64,000 nucleotides of DNA, from the NCBI GenBank assembly GCA_016165875.1, contig JABBOT010000029.1, positions 3,206,774 through 3,270,773 on the forward strand, in the 5' to 3' direction. The notes below the pieces were generated by a model, which was not told the origin of the DNA, searched no databases, and saw only the letters and a program-made list of their open reading frames with translations. A program made the translations under genes and the position numbers. Positions 9,856 through 24,600 of this stretch are shown here, piece by piece (the stretch's first letter is position 1; each line of letters opens with the position of its first letter). This DNA comes from Acanthopleura granulata. Taxonomy: Eukaryota; Mollusca; Polyplacophora; Chitonida; Chitonidae.

Positions 9856-11157
9856 GATTGTGACTGTTTCCGCTGACGTCACACGACCTATTTTTACCTA
9901 TAAGCCACATGTGCGAGGCATACGGATCGCGCGACACCGTGTTCCGGTTGCTCAAACATCCCATGACCTTGTATAAATTCCAGATTAAAAGCTGATTTAA
10001 AGAGTTATCCAGCATGCGCGTCCGGAAAAGTGTCAGGCTGTTAAGTTTTGTTTTCACTCCTCTTCCAGCAAAAGTAAGGCTGTACTTTTTGTTGTCCTGT
10101 CTGTTAAATCCACTGTTAATAACTAGTTCTGTCTCTCATAACATTGTAATAAGTGCTTTATATATGCGTTGTATAGTGTTTGTTAATAATGTATTATTTG
10201 CATCTTGAGATCAGACACCAATAAATAAATATCTGTGAATCTTTGTGGGTACTGTGATCACAAGAGGGTCAGATGCATGCATATTTTACCTTCAGGGCTC
10301 TGTCTTTTTCTGCGGATCTCGGTTCCCGTGTTGGCCCCAGCTAGCCACATCATACTCATGCAGGGCAGGCGTCCAGAAATCATTGTCGACCTTTTATCTA
10401 CTGAGGAAAAGAAATGATGTGGGATATGGACTAGGTGCTGAGGTTGCGTAGTGAATTAAGACATAATGATTCTTTATCTAGTGATTGTTACCCGTTTTAC
10501 CACAGTGAATATGGCAAAGTTGAAATTTTAGAATTCGGCGACCTGGGGCTATGGTAAGCCGCGGTACATGTAAGAAACTTCCATCTGAACGTTATCTTGA
10601 CTACGATTCCCACATTCCCACATCCGTGCTGGTGTGGCCGCCCACAGTCGCTCTGAGGGGCATGTTGGCTGTCTAAGCCTTGACTAAAGGTTGAATTTTA
10701 TATCTACACAATTTCAAATAAACATAAAACTGTGTAAATATCATAAAGCAACGTTTCAAATGACTAAGTTAACCCAGAGTTAAATGGCAGCCTATGACGT
10801 ATTGGTACATTAGTTATGCGTATTGCTGCTAATCGTTCATTGGTTACCGGCTGAAGCACCTCCAGGATATATTGGACATGGACGCTCTCACTCACTTGGT
10901 AAATTAAAGAGACATGGTCCCTCAAAATTTGGATTTTTAAACAAAATCTGATTGCGATGCCTTAACTAAGTTTTGTAGTTCGTTCAAAAACTAAATCAGT
11001 CAGTTGAAATTAAAAATATTCTTTGAGTGTGTAGCTTGTGGGAACCCGGAGAAAAGCTGCGGTTATTCGAATTCAACACAAAGCGGGGGTTCATTTTGCA
11101 TCATTAATATTTAAACGAAACGACCCGAGGCATAGGTCTATCTGCAATGGAGTCGTT

Positions 11158-11915
11158 CCGGACACAGGCACTTGGAACCGACAAGTAGAGCAAAATAAAA
11201 TATTACAATATAAAATAACCTAGGATCGCATAATAACCTAGAGGTCTCTCACTCGCCATCATGAATGTCTTGAAAGCGGCATACCCGCTTCTCGTTCATC
11301 GGTGATATATCACCGAGTTTGTCAAATCGACTAGCGAGAAATGTTTATTTTTAATTCGTGACTGTCCTTGGCGTCAAACTCGTCTTGGGTAGGCATTAAT
11401 CAGCCCTGGACAAACTGGACACTGGTCACACTAATTCCTCGAACCTTACTTTACAACGTTCTCCAACAAATCCCGGCAACACTCGGTTTCGCCAATAAGA
11501 CCTAGCTACTTGTAAGCCTTTTCATTGGTGATAAATACAGAGTACAATTTCTGTTCACTTTCTGTTTCACTGAATGTGTGTCAACATGGTGTTGTTAATG
11601 GACAGACAGCAGACAGCGTATGACTTCCTATCGGTAGGTCACAATATTGTCATATTAGGTCAGCCTGGGACAGGGACAAGTGTGCAAGTGACACAGTGCT
11701 TACACCGGCACTGCTGTCAGGATGTACGACAGATGCACTCATCATAGCTGAATCGATTAGTATGGTGAGCCTGAGGACATCTGAGCAGACATATAGGCCT
11801 CATAGCCAAAGAAAGTTTTATTTTTATGAATAAGGTCACATTTTCACATAACAGCATGTTGGTTTTAGTATTTTAGTTTGCTCCACTACTCGGTTCCAAG
11901 TGCCCGTATCAGTCG
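11158..11915. repeat. Inverted repeat pair about 0.7 kb apart
   Basis: GGCACTTGGAACCGACAAG (within 11158-11204) and CGGTTCCAAGTGCCCG (within 11866-11915) are inverted. Similarity continues through TAGAGCAAAATAAAATA versus its reverse complement, about 45 bp in all. It may be the termini of one element or two opposed copies. Confidence 0.6.
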
Positions 11916-14504
11916 GTATTAGCTACATGAACTAATTTCGAATTTTGACACAAATATATACATGCAAAGTATAGTAGCTTGAACAGCATGGAGAAAAGGT
12001 TACCAATAATCTTCTCATTAAATAATGAGTCAGAAACGTGTGCCTAGTCACACCGCCACAACAACAACTTTTGCGCTGACCTATCAAGCAGTAGTTTTGC
12101 GACATCTGGTCAGTAATTACTACACTAGACTTGCTTGTCAACCTGCAAAGCTATCTTTTACGCCTCTTTTTGGCTGATCCTGTTACGAGAGAGTCGTGAG
12201 TCCTTCTTTTACGCGTGTCATCAGCCACGTTTGTTTACAAATGAAGTTAACCGAGAGCTGTGCGCACGCTCCATTTCCACTGCAGTGTCAGCCCCTCATT
12301 TAAATATTCTGGCGGAGCTTTCATTTTGTTGTTGTTGTTATTTTCAAACATTCACTTAACGTACAGTGCTAGTGGTGGGATTAACGAAAATCTTGTAACT
12401 TTTATTTCTTGAAAAAATACCAAATACTGCTGTCATTCTGTAATAACACAAAAATACCTACTATTTGGGCGACAATGTCCTTTTAATATTGCAAAAATAA
12501 AACAATTTAAAAAAAATAAAATGAAATAGGCAAGTCCTATATGCGTACGAAGTGGATTACGTCCATTACATTTGTGAGATATCTGATATTTTGTGCATGA
12601 CTGTATCTTTGTTGTAGGCTAAAACATGCAGAGCGTATTACATTCCTCCCTATACTGACTCAGAGAAGGCCTACATCTAAAAGCAGGACCTCCAGAGTAC
12701 CGAACAGTATAGGCAAGTTTTATAGTTCTCTGTTTCGTCTAACTTGGGGGCATCAGATAGGCCCTTTTTAGCCACTATTGGAGTACATTTAACAAGCTAC
12801 TAATGAGCTCTAAGGAGATGCCTGTGTGATATTACTCTATGTTCATAATTTACACAGCACAACAACCAACCTATCAAATTAATAACAGACAGAATACATC
12901 AAATGTATATATAAAGCCAAGTAAATCATTTCGAATACTGTCTTATTATCAAGTAAGCAGCCACAATTACATCGTCAAGAACAGACAGGACGTTTGTAAT
13001 CTTACACTTATCATCCCAAACTAAGAAACAAGTCTTGTTTATCCCTCTATGGTACACTTGGGCTGCCCACATTTGTGGGACTACCTGACCGTAGGTGAAT
13101 CAGATGTCATGAATCGCATGAAAATATTGTTTATGTCAGTTCCTTGGCTTGAGCTGTTCAATGGTAGATGCCTTAGATGGAAACATGAAGATTATTGCAG
13201 ATGATAAGTTATACATGTTTTAAAAACGCCCTGCATGCTTTTTTCCCAGGTCATACAGGTAATTGTCATAGGATATCATTAGGTCAATGTCAGTTATTAA
13301 TAATGTTATTTGTATTGTATATATTTGGTATTTGATAAGAATTAATTTTAGTCTTTCATTGCTGTGCTATGTGTAGTATAAATATAGGTATGGTAAAATA
13401 CAAATTTGCAAATATTGGACATCAGGAGACCCTAAGTTGATTCCCATGGGTGATTTGTACAGATATGCACACAATATTGGTGTAAGACGTGGTCTTCAAC
13501 AAACTTTAGACTGTTTTGATCACTTTAATGTTTTCATCAAGGTCCACCTAGAAACTGAAGCCATTCAGCCATAACACACCCTCAGCCCACCTACTGGTTT
13601 GCTGATAGAGATTCCAAACAAAGCTGTATATCAGTGGGAGACTTGTCATCTAAAGAATGTGCAGCAGGAGTGAATTAATTGTCAAATAAATCAGTTTTCT
13701 GGGTTATTCAAATCTGTGCTAAATTTTAATTACCAAGATTGCGTTGACTTTTGATTAAGCTAATGGTTAGGAAACTAAGATCGTATCTCACTGACATTTC
13801 TGTTCTCAAATATCTTGCTATTTCTTAAATTTATTAGGACGGAGGAAGTTTGTTGATGGAATATAACTGATAGGTATACACACGGAAAATCTGACTTCTC
13901 TTGCATTCATGTGTTCATAATTGTTTCCATTCGTAGACAAAATATTTTTCGTAGCATGCATTTGTTTCTCCCTTAAATTTCTTCATCCTGAAAATACATT
14001 TTCCTTCAGCCGAGAAGAAGTTAAATCAAAGTAGTATATACTCATAAAAAGTCCAAAGTTTGGGGTTTCCTTTTTGTACAACTTAACATCATATTGGCTG
14101 TGACTTTTGTGAATTTCAAAAAAGAAATTCTCTCTGAAATAAGAAAGTCAGAAATTATTCATTTACCCATCGACTGATCCAACATGAATTTCTTTGTTTT
14201 CTTTGATTCTAGACCAGTTTCATTAAATGAAATCAACATAGTATTTATGATCCATGTATGATATTATGTAGCTCTATGCAGATAAAACTTCAAACCTTTT
14301 TGGTCTGCAAACATATCAGTGATTTTTCTCAATTTTAAACCTTCTGACTTGTTTTGTTTGCTCAGATGTGATCGATTTTGGGGTCAAATAGCAGCAAACC
14401 CAAAGCATTTGTTCAAAGTTTGTAGATAGCAGTCCTTCTGTTTTTGATTTCGGGGGACTCTTGACAGGCGTGTAGACTGCCGTCTTTCTCATTTACTTTA
14501 TAGT

Positions 14505-14858
14505 GGACTTCCGAGTTCGAAGTCTTTTGTCGCTAAAGGTAAGAAAAGTTCTCCAACACGTGACTTCACAAAAATGTTAAACAACTACTTCTGATCACAT
14601 TTACCAGAACATGAGGGTCTAAAAAAGTGTCTCCAAAAGTTATTTAGACTTGACGAACTATGGTGAAAATTGATGAGCCGGAGGCTTGTGAACTCAAGAA
14701 GTTCTTGAAGGAAGGAAATGCCATTTGTACCTTCTGAACACGCGAGACAGGTGATCAGTAAAGTCAAGTCAACAAAGGTTGCCTAAGATTTTGACAAGTC
14801 ACATGATACAGTAGGACTCTTTTTACTTTTTGTGACAAAAGATTTCGAACTCGAAACT
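14505..14858. mobile_element. Foldback / MITE-like element
   Basis: The left arm has GAGTTCGAAGTCTTTTGTCG...AAGAAAAG; the right arm has the complement of GAGTTCGAAATCTTTTGTCAC...AAAAAGAG. A second weaker paired block (CACGTGACTTCACAAAA / CATGTGACTTGTCAAAA) lies just inside. About 75-85 bp of imperfect arm surround some 200 bp. Confidence 0.55.
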
Positions 14859-15300
14859 AACCTATTGATTTAGAATGTGAATCCATCTCGATAGATATAT
14901 CTTCTACATTACGAAACGCAAATTTCGGTGAGTGATATTACTGTGTTGACACAAAAACAAGTAGCGTAGGGACAGAATTATATTTGTTGTTGTTGCATCT
15001 ACATTTTGGGTTAATTAGGCACCCGACTCAATCAAGGTGAGCAAACCATATGTAATTAAATAAAATACGCACCCTGTGCATACGTGAAAAGTATCAGAAG
15101 GAAAGATTACAATTCACCACTGCCAACACACATATGACTCAAGAGAAGTTGTCATGAATTGGTTTGAAACTGTTTAAACCCTATTTTAATACCGTAGGCG
15201 TAGCCTAGCAATGTGGCGTACGGAGGCACGTACATATGACGGAGTGGCTGGGAATTTTGTTTGTGATACGTGATTAGCTGGGGAAGGATCCTGATAGTAT

Positions 15301-15677
15301 GTGGTGTTACGAGACTACATATCCAAACTGCCCACACTTAATGGTGGTTCGAGAGAACATCTAGAGACTAACGAACGCTTTCGTTTTAAAACTTTGGGAG
15401 ATGCTTTCTCCGCGCACATGGACAACCGAGCTGTAGATACGCGGTTGAACATTTTTAGAAGGAAAGAATATTTGCTTGGAAAGTTTTCGAAGTTCAGAGA
15501 GGCAAATCCCATTCTGAACTCCTCGGGTGCGTCTGGTCGGCTGTCATCGCCAACAAAGCTAGAGGCAAACAAGGATACCTGATTCAAGGCTGTAAATTGT
15601 TGGAAATGTTGCTTGACTTGTATAACTGTGCAAGTGTAGTGGGATGCAGTATGTTTTTGTGAGCACACCTTAGGCAT
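15301..15677. other. Segment open on both strands, coding status unclear
   Basis: Plus strand 15301-15582 is open for 93 codons, but a TAG lies just upstream and the only ATG is about 40 codons in. Minus strand 15315-15677 is open for 120 codons from ATG at 15677. Neither peptide resembles a family I know, and neither has clear flanking splice sites that connect to other exons. It could be an exon of an unknown gene or chance. Confidence 0.2.
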
Positions 15678-18600
15678 TCTTATGGCGCGGAATGAATTAA
15701 CTTTGTAGATAAAATCTCCTACACAAGCTGACCATGGAGGCTGGAAGTCCTATGCCGGAAGGAGGCAAATGGAATGTTTGGCACGAGACGTTCAAAACTT
15801 TCCCACATCCCAAAGATGTAAAAAAGGGCAGATAACTATGTATCGTCTACTTTCTCACGTGTAGACGCGGGTTGTCTAAAATGCTGACTTCGTTCGCTAC
15901 AATTTTTAGAGAGAACAAGTTACGCTCTTTCCATTAATACTGTTTAATCCTTTTCTTTTCTTCTCCTTTAAAATAATGCAATAGACCTGACACTGACCTG
16001 GCCAAAAAAGAGACTTATAAGGAAAGTTACAATAATAATGATAATAATATAAACCAGAACTTGAAGGTTTAAAAGGGATCTGGTCATTCCGTATAGTGTA
16101 TTTGCAAGATCATACGCTATACAGTAGCCTCAGGAGCGGTAGAGGTGGTTTTCTGTTTAGCCTTTTCAAAGCATTTTGAAAGCAATACATGTTTCGTGTT
16201 GATTTGAGCAATAAGAAAATAGCTGGCTTAATATCTACACCAGAACAGACATAATTTCGTTGAAAATGATCACACCAGTGATACCAAAAATCAGAACTTG
16301 ACCTGTAAGTCATCATGGTAAAGTTATGTGATAAGATTCAATTCAATGTACTACAGCGTTTTGAAAAAAAGTCTGAGAAGTGTTTGAGTCTAGATCTGGA
16401 CAAAGACAGACATAATTTTGTCTAAATTAAATACACGGGTCCGAAACTCGAGCTTATCTGTAATTACACAAGCTTAGAGTCGGGCTCGAAGTCGCAGTGG
16501 TTAATGAAATCTGCACTTACTATTAGCAATAGTATTACAATTACTTACTATACAGGGAAACCGGACTCGTCTTATTGTTGATGTTAAATTTACGGTACCG
16601 TAACCCACTTTTGAAAAGAAGTAAGGAAACATGGCCGACTTCAAAATGGCAAAGAAAACGGTCACAATATTTGGAAATTGACAAAGCGGCCCAAAGTACG
16701 ATCTTGATTTATGAGTCACCATGGTAAAGTAAATCTTAGCCTGCACAAAAGTGGGGAGTAGGCCTAAGATCTGCAGCCAAATCATGCCTTGCAGACCAAC
16801 TTCCATTAATTGACACATACGTGTGCTATGAGATAATGTAGTTTGAGCTAAACTGATTTGTAGGCTTGTTTTATCTTTTCTTTTCTAGTCGTTCTTGTTT
16901 TTTTAACTACCGTTTCAGTAAAGCCATCACAACACAGCACTTCCTCTTTCTGGTGGCGGTTGTAATATTTTCCGTTCTCCGAGTGACCGATTTAAGACAT
17001 GATTGCATGAACAATAATTTCCTTCCCATTACTGACACCGTGGGGGAAAATTCAAAACAAATACCAAAACACCAGGTGGTCGGGTGGGTCTCCACTGAAG
17101 GGACTGAAAACGAGAAATAATGAATCCTTCATAAGTAGACTGTAGAGAAAGGGAATGCAGTCCACAGCGGATACCGGTACCCTATGCAGTCTCACCAGAG
17201 AATTAAATTGGCAATAAAACCCAAGTTTTACCAGAGAAAAACACTTAAATGAGCAGATTCGAAAGACTTCCACACACATGTCCTAATGTCAAACACAACA
17301 TAGATACCTCAACTACCTGGTCTTGTGCTAAAATAATGCGACAAATCGACGAGGTTACTCTACACAGCCAGTTCGGAGACTCAATTTAAATAACTAAAGA
17401 TACAGTCATAGTCGCGACTGTTCAGCCACTCCTTAAGCTACTCAGATTATTTGTGAAAAACATACATGGAGAAAGAGCCCTGTGGGAAGAAAATCATGCA
17501 TGAGCCGAGTTGTGTTTTGTTCAGACTTATTTTCACATTAATATGATTCAAGGGTTAACAATAGTGTATGTCGATACGGTCAGTCTAGGGTGGTTTTCAC
17601 TGTCATAGTTTTTAAACCTTTCATGCTTCCAAATTTAATACAATTATGATATACCTTTGGTTCAGTTCAAATATATATGACCAGCATCTTACAATAATAA
17701 TAGCTTGGAACACATAAGATACTGTGAGTCACAGGCTTGACAGCACAGACCACAGTTAATGCTACCGGGTGGAGAAGAACGAAGCTAGTTCCTTTCCATT
17801 TATAGAGATATTTTCTTTTGCTCCGCTGGGCTGTCCTTTTTCACTTTCTCTGCTTGTCGGGTGCTATCAAGTTTCATTCCAGGTATAAATTTGTGTGTTC
17901 TTCGCAAAATGGAGATGGATGCACACTAGGCAAAAGTAGTGATCAAGCAGGGTTCATTGACCTCTCATTGATTGCGATTGACCTCTGTCAGTTGTTCGTC
18001 AAATTTGAGAAAAATTTCATCAGTTATGCCCCATCAGGCATTCGACTGAGTTTTCTTAGGGGACAAGGACTATCAGGCCCCCAACAAACTCTGTTGGAAC
18101 ACCAAAAGCCGCCCAGAGCTGCGAGGAAGTCTGCGATTTGCATACCAATACATCTCGGCTTTTGTTTATGTTTCAACACGGCAGCCCCATGATCTCTCTT
18201 CACCAAAACTACACATCATGAATGCTATTTTAAGTTCATTAAGGCCAACACTGACACGGTGATAAGAATACGTCGAGTGTGTTTATTGCATGACAAAGGC
18301 TTTTCTTCTTGCTCCAACGAGAGTAAACCTGCTAAGCTGAGCCTAATTTCGACAAATCGGAGCAGTGCATGCAGTTGGTTGTGTTCCGGAATGTTTAATT
18401 CATGGAAAAAGGGGAAAAAATCGCCAGAGACTTACCGAATTTAGCGAGTGGATCGGGTTATCCGCAACAAACATTCTTTTTAATGTTCGTCTGACCGAGT
18501 TACTGGAAATGCCGACATATTGTATCACGGAGCAAAAGAGTGCCAGCAGAAATGACACAAATGTTATTGTCAAAATGTGATTTGAGTTGTATTGCATCAC

Positions 18601-21600
18601 TTAGTTACGTTGTGGTACACAATAACAATGCTCTTAAGAAAACATTTTAGAGATGCTATAACAAGCCGAGGCAGTACACAGTAAAACTTCGCTAAATCGG
18701 TAAATTTTCCCATCTCCGAAATACCTTCATAAGACTCTGTCCGCTTCGCTACCAGACCTCAAAATGCACTTTTATTAATGATATTATTTGCACCATTTGA
18801 ACCAGTCAGTCTACGGGCAGATCAAAATTAGGTTGACCTCGAGGGTTTAGGGTGCCATTTGTTTTTTCTGTGGCGAATGCAAATAAAGTGTATGACTTTT
18901 TTACTCTATACTTTTTATGTGAAAAAAATGGGCTAATAACGCTATGCTCGTTAACTGATTGCCCTTCAGTTTAAAGTATGTGTAGTTGTCGATTGTTTTA
19001 CCCATTACAAACATAAAAATCAGGGTACATTTTCCCAAATATCAATTGCCAAAGAGTCAAGTAGTACATTACGTTGGTGCTTAAATGCAACACAATATAA
19101 AAACAGCAGCATTGTCCATTATGTTAATTGTCTATAGATATATGCATATTTATGTATTTCATCTGTATATATGCATGGGGGTGTGAAATTCTAAGCTGAA
19201 CCCGTTTGTTGAAACCAGCTACTGTGACATGCAGAGGATCATACATGTAGTACGTGCAATTTTCTTTCGGTTGCGCATGGAGAAAAGTAGTGCCTATTAA
19301 GCTGATTGTGTCAAAATGTATTCAAAGAAATTTGTCAAGCAATAGCAAATATCTGTAAATATGTAATATGTCAGAGCATACCACTTTCCCCTTTCTTTTT
19401 ACACGCAAAAACCGAAAAGACGACTTGAATGATTGACCGATTGGCATCATAGCACTATCCTTCAAGAACATTTCACTCATACTTACTGGGCAAAAAGCCA
19501 CGAGACTCTGGCAAACAACTGGTGAACGTTTCCGCTTCTGACGCTCAGATTTCCTCCCGCGGAGTTGCTTCAATGAAAGTAAATCGTTTCGAACTAACTT
19601 CATATACGATCACATAAAAAGCAATACGAGCACTGTGAACCGCTTACTGTCATGAAATGCCCTAGAAGAGTTGCGGGAAGTAATTATTGAAAATTCTCCA
19701 TGCCAGGCTCATTAGGTTGCACCACACCAGAGAATGTGTCCTTAAGATTGAAGGACAACGTGTTAATATGTTGTGTGTGACCATGTGTGATACACAGATC
19801 CACCATGAGTGATACCATGAGGTGTGGTATTTGTCTTATCAGTTTTTGAGATCTACACGTAAACTGAAATGTCACACCATGGCTGTTTATTTTTCAAAAC
19901 CTCTTTCCACCATCGAGTCGATATTGCCTCTCAGACGAATGCCACAGGTCCGCATTTAAGGTTACTTAATGGTCATTGATTACATTTTTGATCATATTGG
20001 AATAACAATATTTTTTCGTGCATGAACAATCTGAAGTTATTCTCTACATAACGGGATTTGAGAATAAGCAGCATCAGCTTTCTTTCTTCATTAAATTTTC
20101 TTTTCCTGTTACTGAACGGCATTGGACCTTTTGCTCGGCTTATGGAAGTCATTTTCTCGAAAATTGTTATCTGTGGACATCAGTTTTCTGATGCTGTTCT
20201 ACATATTTCATCCATCCCTACTTAGGAGAAGGCCGTAACAGCACAGGTAAATAACATTTCTATAACTATACTATAATTCTTCACTATGAGTTTGACTGCA
20301 TCGCAGCCAATGGCGGCCACATCGTTCAGTTGGTGCTGATGCATGACGGGTATAATTTAGCATTCTGAGCAGAAACAAAAATTTTGGATCACCCTTTATT
20401 CACTCTTTTTCAGGAAGACATGCAAACAGTGTCATTCTTTCCTTGAAGGGGCTATACACATAAGAAGACGAACTAATTTCACTTGTCTGTTAGAATCTGG
20501 CTTGCTGTTCTTATTTCGCCATAGGTAACCTCAGCTTATCCACATAAAACTTACATTACAGTGTTTATTCAATGGAATCTGGAGATGTGAAGTGATTTTT
20601 CTTATCCGAACACACTAGACATAAGGTTGATCAAATTTAATGATGTAGGGTTAAATTATTGGAACTACATAAAATTCGTTTGGATTGCACCTACATATTT
20701 TAGTTGATTCAAAGGTCCGATTATTATAAGACATTTACAAGCAACTATGCTTTTCGCTCCAGGACTTACAAAATGACACGTTTTGAAATTCACCAACCTC
20801 ACTCTGGAGGAATATCTCTGTACAAGGCTTGCAGAAAGTGAACTCCTGCAGGGCGTTATACTATCCTCTCAGGGGGTCTAATTTACGACCCCTGTCCTAA
20901 GAGTGAATCATGAGTGAACGCAAGATCTTCCACAATCTCTCCTCAAGTGTACGCCTTTTATGTCTTTGAATAGTTTGAATTATTTATGATGACTTCTACA
21001 TGCCTTTGTAGATCACAGCCGAAAGTAGGCCTGCTCCCTGACGGTTCATTTAGGCTTAATGCCAGTAATGCAGAAAGAGGGAAATCAAACATGGCTGGTA
21101 AACAATGGTGTTTTGTCAAGATTATCCCTTGTAAAGTCTTCTCCAAGTGTTCAGTTTAGTTTCATGTAAATAACATTGAAATCTTTTGTACAGGTGTGTA
21201 CAATGGGGATCAGTCTGTTTGTCCTGCTCAAGAGGGCATTAGGGGGCATTTGCAAACCTCCTTTCCTTCCTTTAACAAAGTGGTCCAAAGTTGTGTACTC
21301 TTTGTTCTATCCTGTATTACGTCACACTTCTCGGTACAAATGTGCCTGTAAAACACGTAATACACTACACTGCAGCGTCACACCATGGAACTATGTGTTT
21401 TACTGTAGTTTGGACCCTTTTGTGTAGCCCGTCAAAGTGTCCCATTATAGCGTTGATACTGTAAGACCCAATCAACACAGCCATTTCTGAATTAGGTCTA
21501 AATCAAAGTACGAGTTTAGAGATTATTTCTGAACAGCAAAATATCTGGATCCACTACCAAAAAGTAATCATTGTGACGGCATTTCAACTTTTGGCTCGAG

Positions 21601-24600
21601 TCAGAACTATATTCGGCCTTTATAATACCGGGTTCACATTGTCCGTTTTGGATTGAATCACTGAAAATTTTAATATCTTGAGTTCAAATTGTGAATACCC
21701 TAAAGCACTGTGTTAAGACACTGTAATCATAATATGATGGCTCAGGATTTAAAAAAAAATAATTATAATAAAACTTTAGGCATAATTTTAAAAACCCCTT
21801 CTGGAATTAACCCTAATGGATCCACAGAATGATTTTCTGAAACATTCCACAACCAAAAACACTATGGAGAATACGGTTGATCCCACGAACAGTTTCTTGT
21901 TCGAAACTGTGGTCATCTGATCTAATCCGACATCGTATTCCATTCATACACAAATAGGAGAAATCCATAGTCGACCAATATCAAAAACAACCCATAGCAC
22001 CACTTCCCGAGGAAAATATATCTGTTAGCATATAAGAGAGAACAGTTTTCACTGATGCAAGGAAAACAGTCACCTCCCTAGGAAATGAAACCCAATTCAA
22101 AATTCAAACTAGGACCGTGAATAATTCTTAGCTGAAAGGCAGGTGTAGGTATCTCCTTCGCGTTCAATTGTCACTGTTTATAAAAGCATCATGTGGATGT
22201 TATATACATGGATTCGCTCTCAGACCCTAGTTCCGGGTTGAGCGGAATTATGATAAAGATCGTCAGAGATCCTGCAAGCTCTGTTTACATTTGCAAGCTC
22301 TGTTTACAGAAAGAGTTACACAAACCAGCTGGACAAACTAGTGTTTTGAATGAATAACCTGTGACGTAGGTTGTAATTACGTACGGTATGTATACGCCAT
22401 ACGTAGGACCCTTTGAAGTATGATGAAATAACTATACAACGACTCATGATCGGAAACCGACAAACTTCCAAGTTACAGTTTTAATACAAATACATAGTCG
22501 GTATGACGCAACAAGCTGTGGCTGACTAAAGGCAGGGATATAAACCTGGGCCCCCTTGTACGAAGCACTGTTAACGTTAAGACCATGTAACTACCATGGC
22601 GACGCAATGCCTACAGTGCTAGTCGCCGTTGCATTTACGTGCCCCTGACCATGAGAGGGATTCGTGCAAGCTAGTGGGCCATTATTTTTTTCCATTATCT
22701 CCTGTATCAGCCTTCTCCGTTTTCCACTTTTCCAGGCTCTATGGCCACTGTATACACGTCTTGTTAATTTCTGATTCAAGATCATTTTAAGGATGCATTC
22801 CGAAGGCATCGGGCAAATATTTCTGAAGTATGAAGATCTGCTTCGAGGTTTGAATTCATTTGGCAGAAATCATTTCAACTGCACCAAGTATCCCAGCATC
22901 CAGTAGATCAGTGCGTCACAATTATCTCCCCTTCCTTCCATTCGTGATTGGCGTCCAATTAGCGAGTGCCCCTCACAAGTACCAGTAGTGAACCATGGTG
23001 GGGCCTCCATGTCCACAGATAAAACACTGAAGATCTTTATGGCTGTATTTGTAAGCATATGAATTCACCAGATTAATCCTAGGTTGACTTACGACATTGC
23101 AACTGAGAAGCAAAATTTTACAAAGAGGTTTGTTGGGGCGGGTGGTATAGTGGTAATGCAACACATGTCCGTCGCTGTGAAAAAGTTTTTAGAAAAATAC
23201 CCTAAATGAATTAATCTGCCACGAGCAGCTCTTTGGGAAGACGGTGTTGTTGTTGTTTTGGGGAATAATGCTCTTCTTCACTTGTTTTTCATCGTTCATA
23301 GTGGGCACCTTTGAATTACCTCACAGGGTTCGATGGCAAATGAGTAATTTTTTTCCTGTTAGGCCATGGTTCTTAAGAGCAAAATTCTTGCCGAATATGA
23401 CATTAAATAATAACTAAACCAGTCAATAAATATACATGGATCCCATTATGATGATTTCACTTAATTTGCATCGACCACCATACACATCCAATCACATACA
23501 ATCAAATGTCTTGCACTGGACTGTGTATGTTTCTACTCAATAAGATTATTCAATATATAGTGTCTATGATTTGACTTGCTCTTAGGGATTTATAAGTTTA
23601 TAATACTACTTATGTCCAGACAGAGCTGTATGGACAATGTAGGTGTTTTATTGTCTTTTATTGCTTATGGTAAACGAAAAGTGTGGTTGATGTCGATATC
23701 ACGCATGCACCCAAATTGCAATATCCATAAATCTAAAACAGGCGAAAAAATAGGACTGTCTAATGAATGTTATAGACACCGAGGAAATATGTCGGAAAAT
23801 TAATAAGCAACATGTTTATATTGGCGTGGGTCAGGATAAGATTTTTGTGGACGTGTTTTAGTTCTTTTGGAGACTGTTTTAGCATTTAGATAAGTGTTTG
23901 GAACGTCCCTTCATGGTACACCAATGTCGGACTGGATGTTTAGACTCGGATCATTGTTAGTTTCACTGTTTTCGTGCTTTAAGAAGTTGGAATGACCGAT
24001 ATCGTGCATTCCCTGCTGGGAAGCGCATGTAACAACATATCCACCTCCTAAGTATAACAAAGACATTAAAGTCCCTAATAAAAGTACTCATACTAAATGA
24101 TTAAACAATGTATTGTTTCTACGCTCTAAATGGTAGGCGTGAACGAACGTGTTTTATTGGTGGTTCAGGGAGACATAGCTGGTAGAATGGGTGTAAACCG
24201 CCCCTTGTACCCTTAAGACGGCGTAAACATGCTAAAAGCTATGTCGTATACAATACATGACTGCTGACCCGACATACACGTAACGTGATGCCGTAACATG
24301 CCCCCATACAGGTCGTGACTTACGTAACAATACCAGGCAAAACGTCTCAGTTACCTGTGATACCTACGTGTACGATACTGTTTGTGTAGTGTATGTACTA
24401 ACAAAGACAAGTTTGTTCGAGTTTCTTCAGCCGAATAACGTGACGGGCGTGGAGCTTTTGATTGTTTTAGCAGCTTACTGGCATTACACTCAAAAATGTA
24501 CAGGTAAACACTTTGTTGCAGTTATAACCAAAAAATGCGCACAAGTCTCATGATTCAGAAATACAGCGTGACAAGAATTCCTAAATATACGCGACTCTGT

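Larger units (their letters stand above)
7832..15300. other. Intergenic, upstream of SLC34A
   Basis: No supported gene. Contents: A/C low-complexity tract at 8229-8300, a SINE-like AATAAATAAATAAAT remnant near 9037-9051, one copy of a dispersed repeat (9706-9855), an inverted pair (11158-11204 / 11866-11915), and a foldback element (14505-14858). The remaining sequence is AT-rich and unremarkable. Open frames are short and match nothing I recognise. Confidence 0.6.

Noticed and set aside
17818..18192. 124-codon plus-strand frame with a signal-peptide-like start
   Set aside because: It begins with TTG and contains no ATG; the peptide matches nothing known and there is no splice context.
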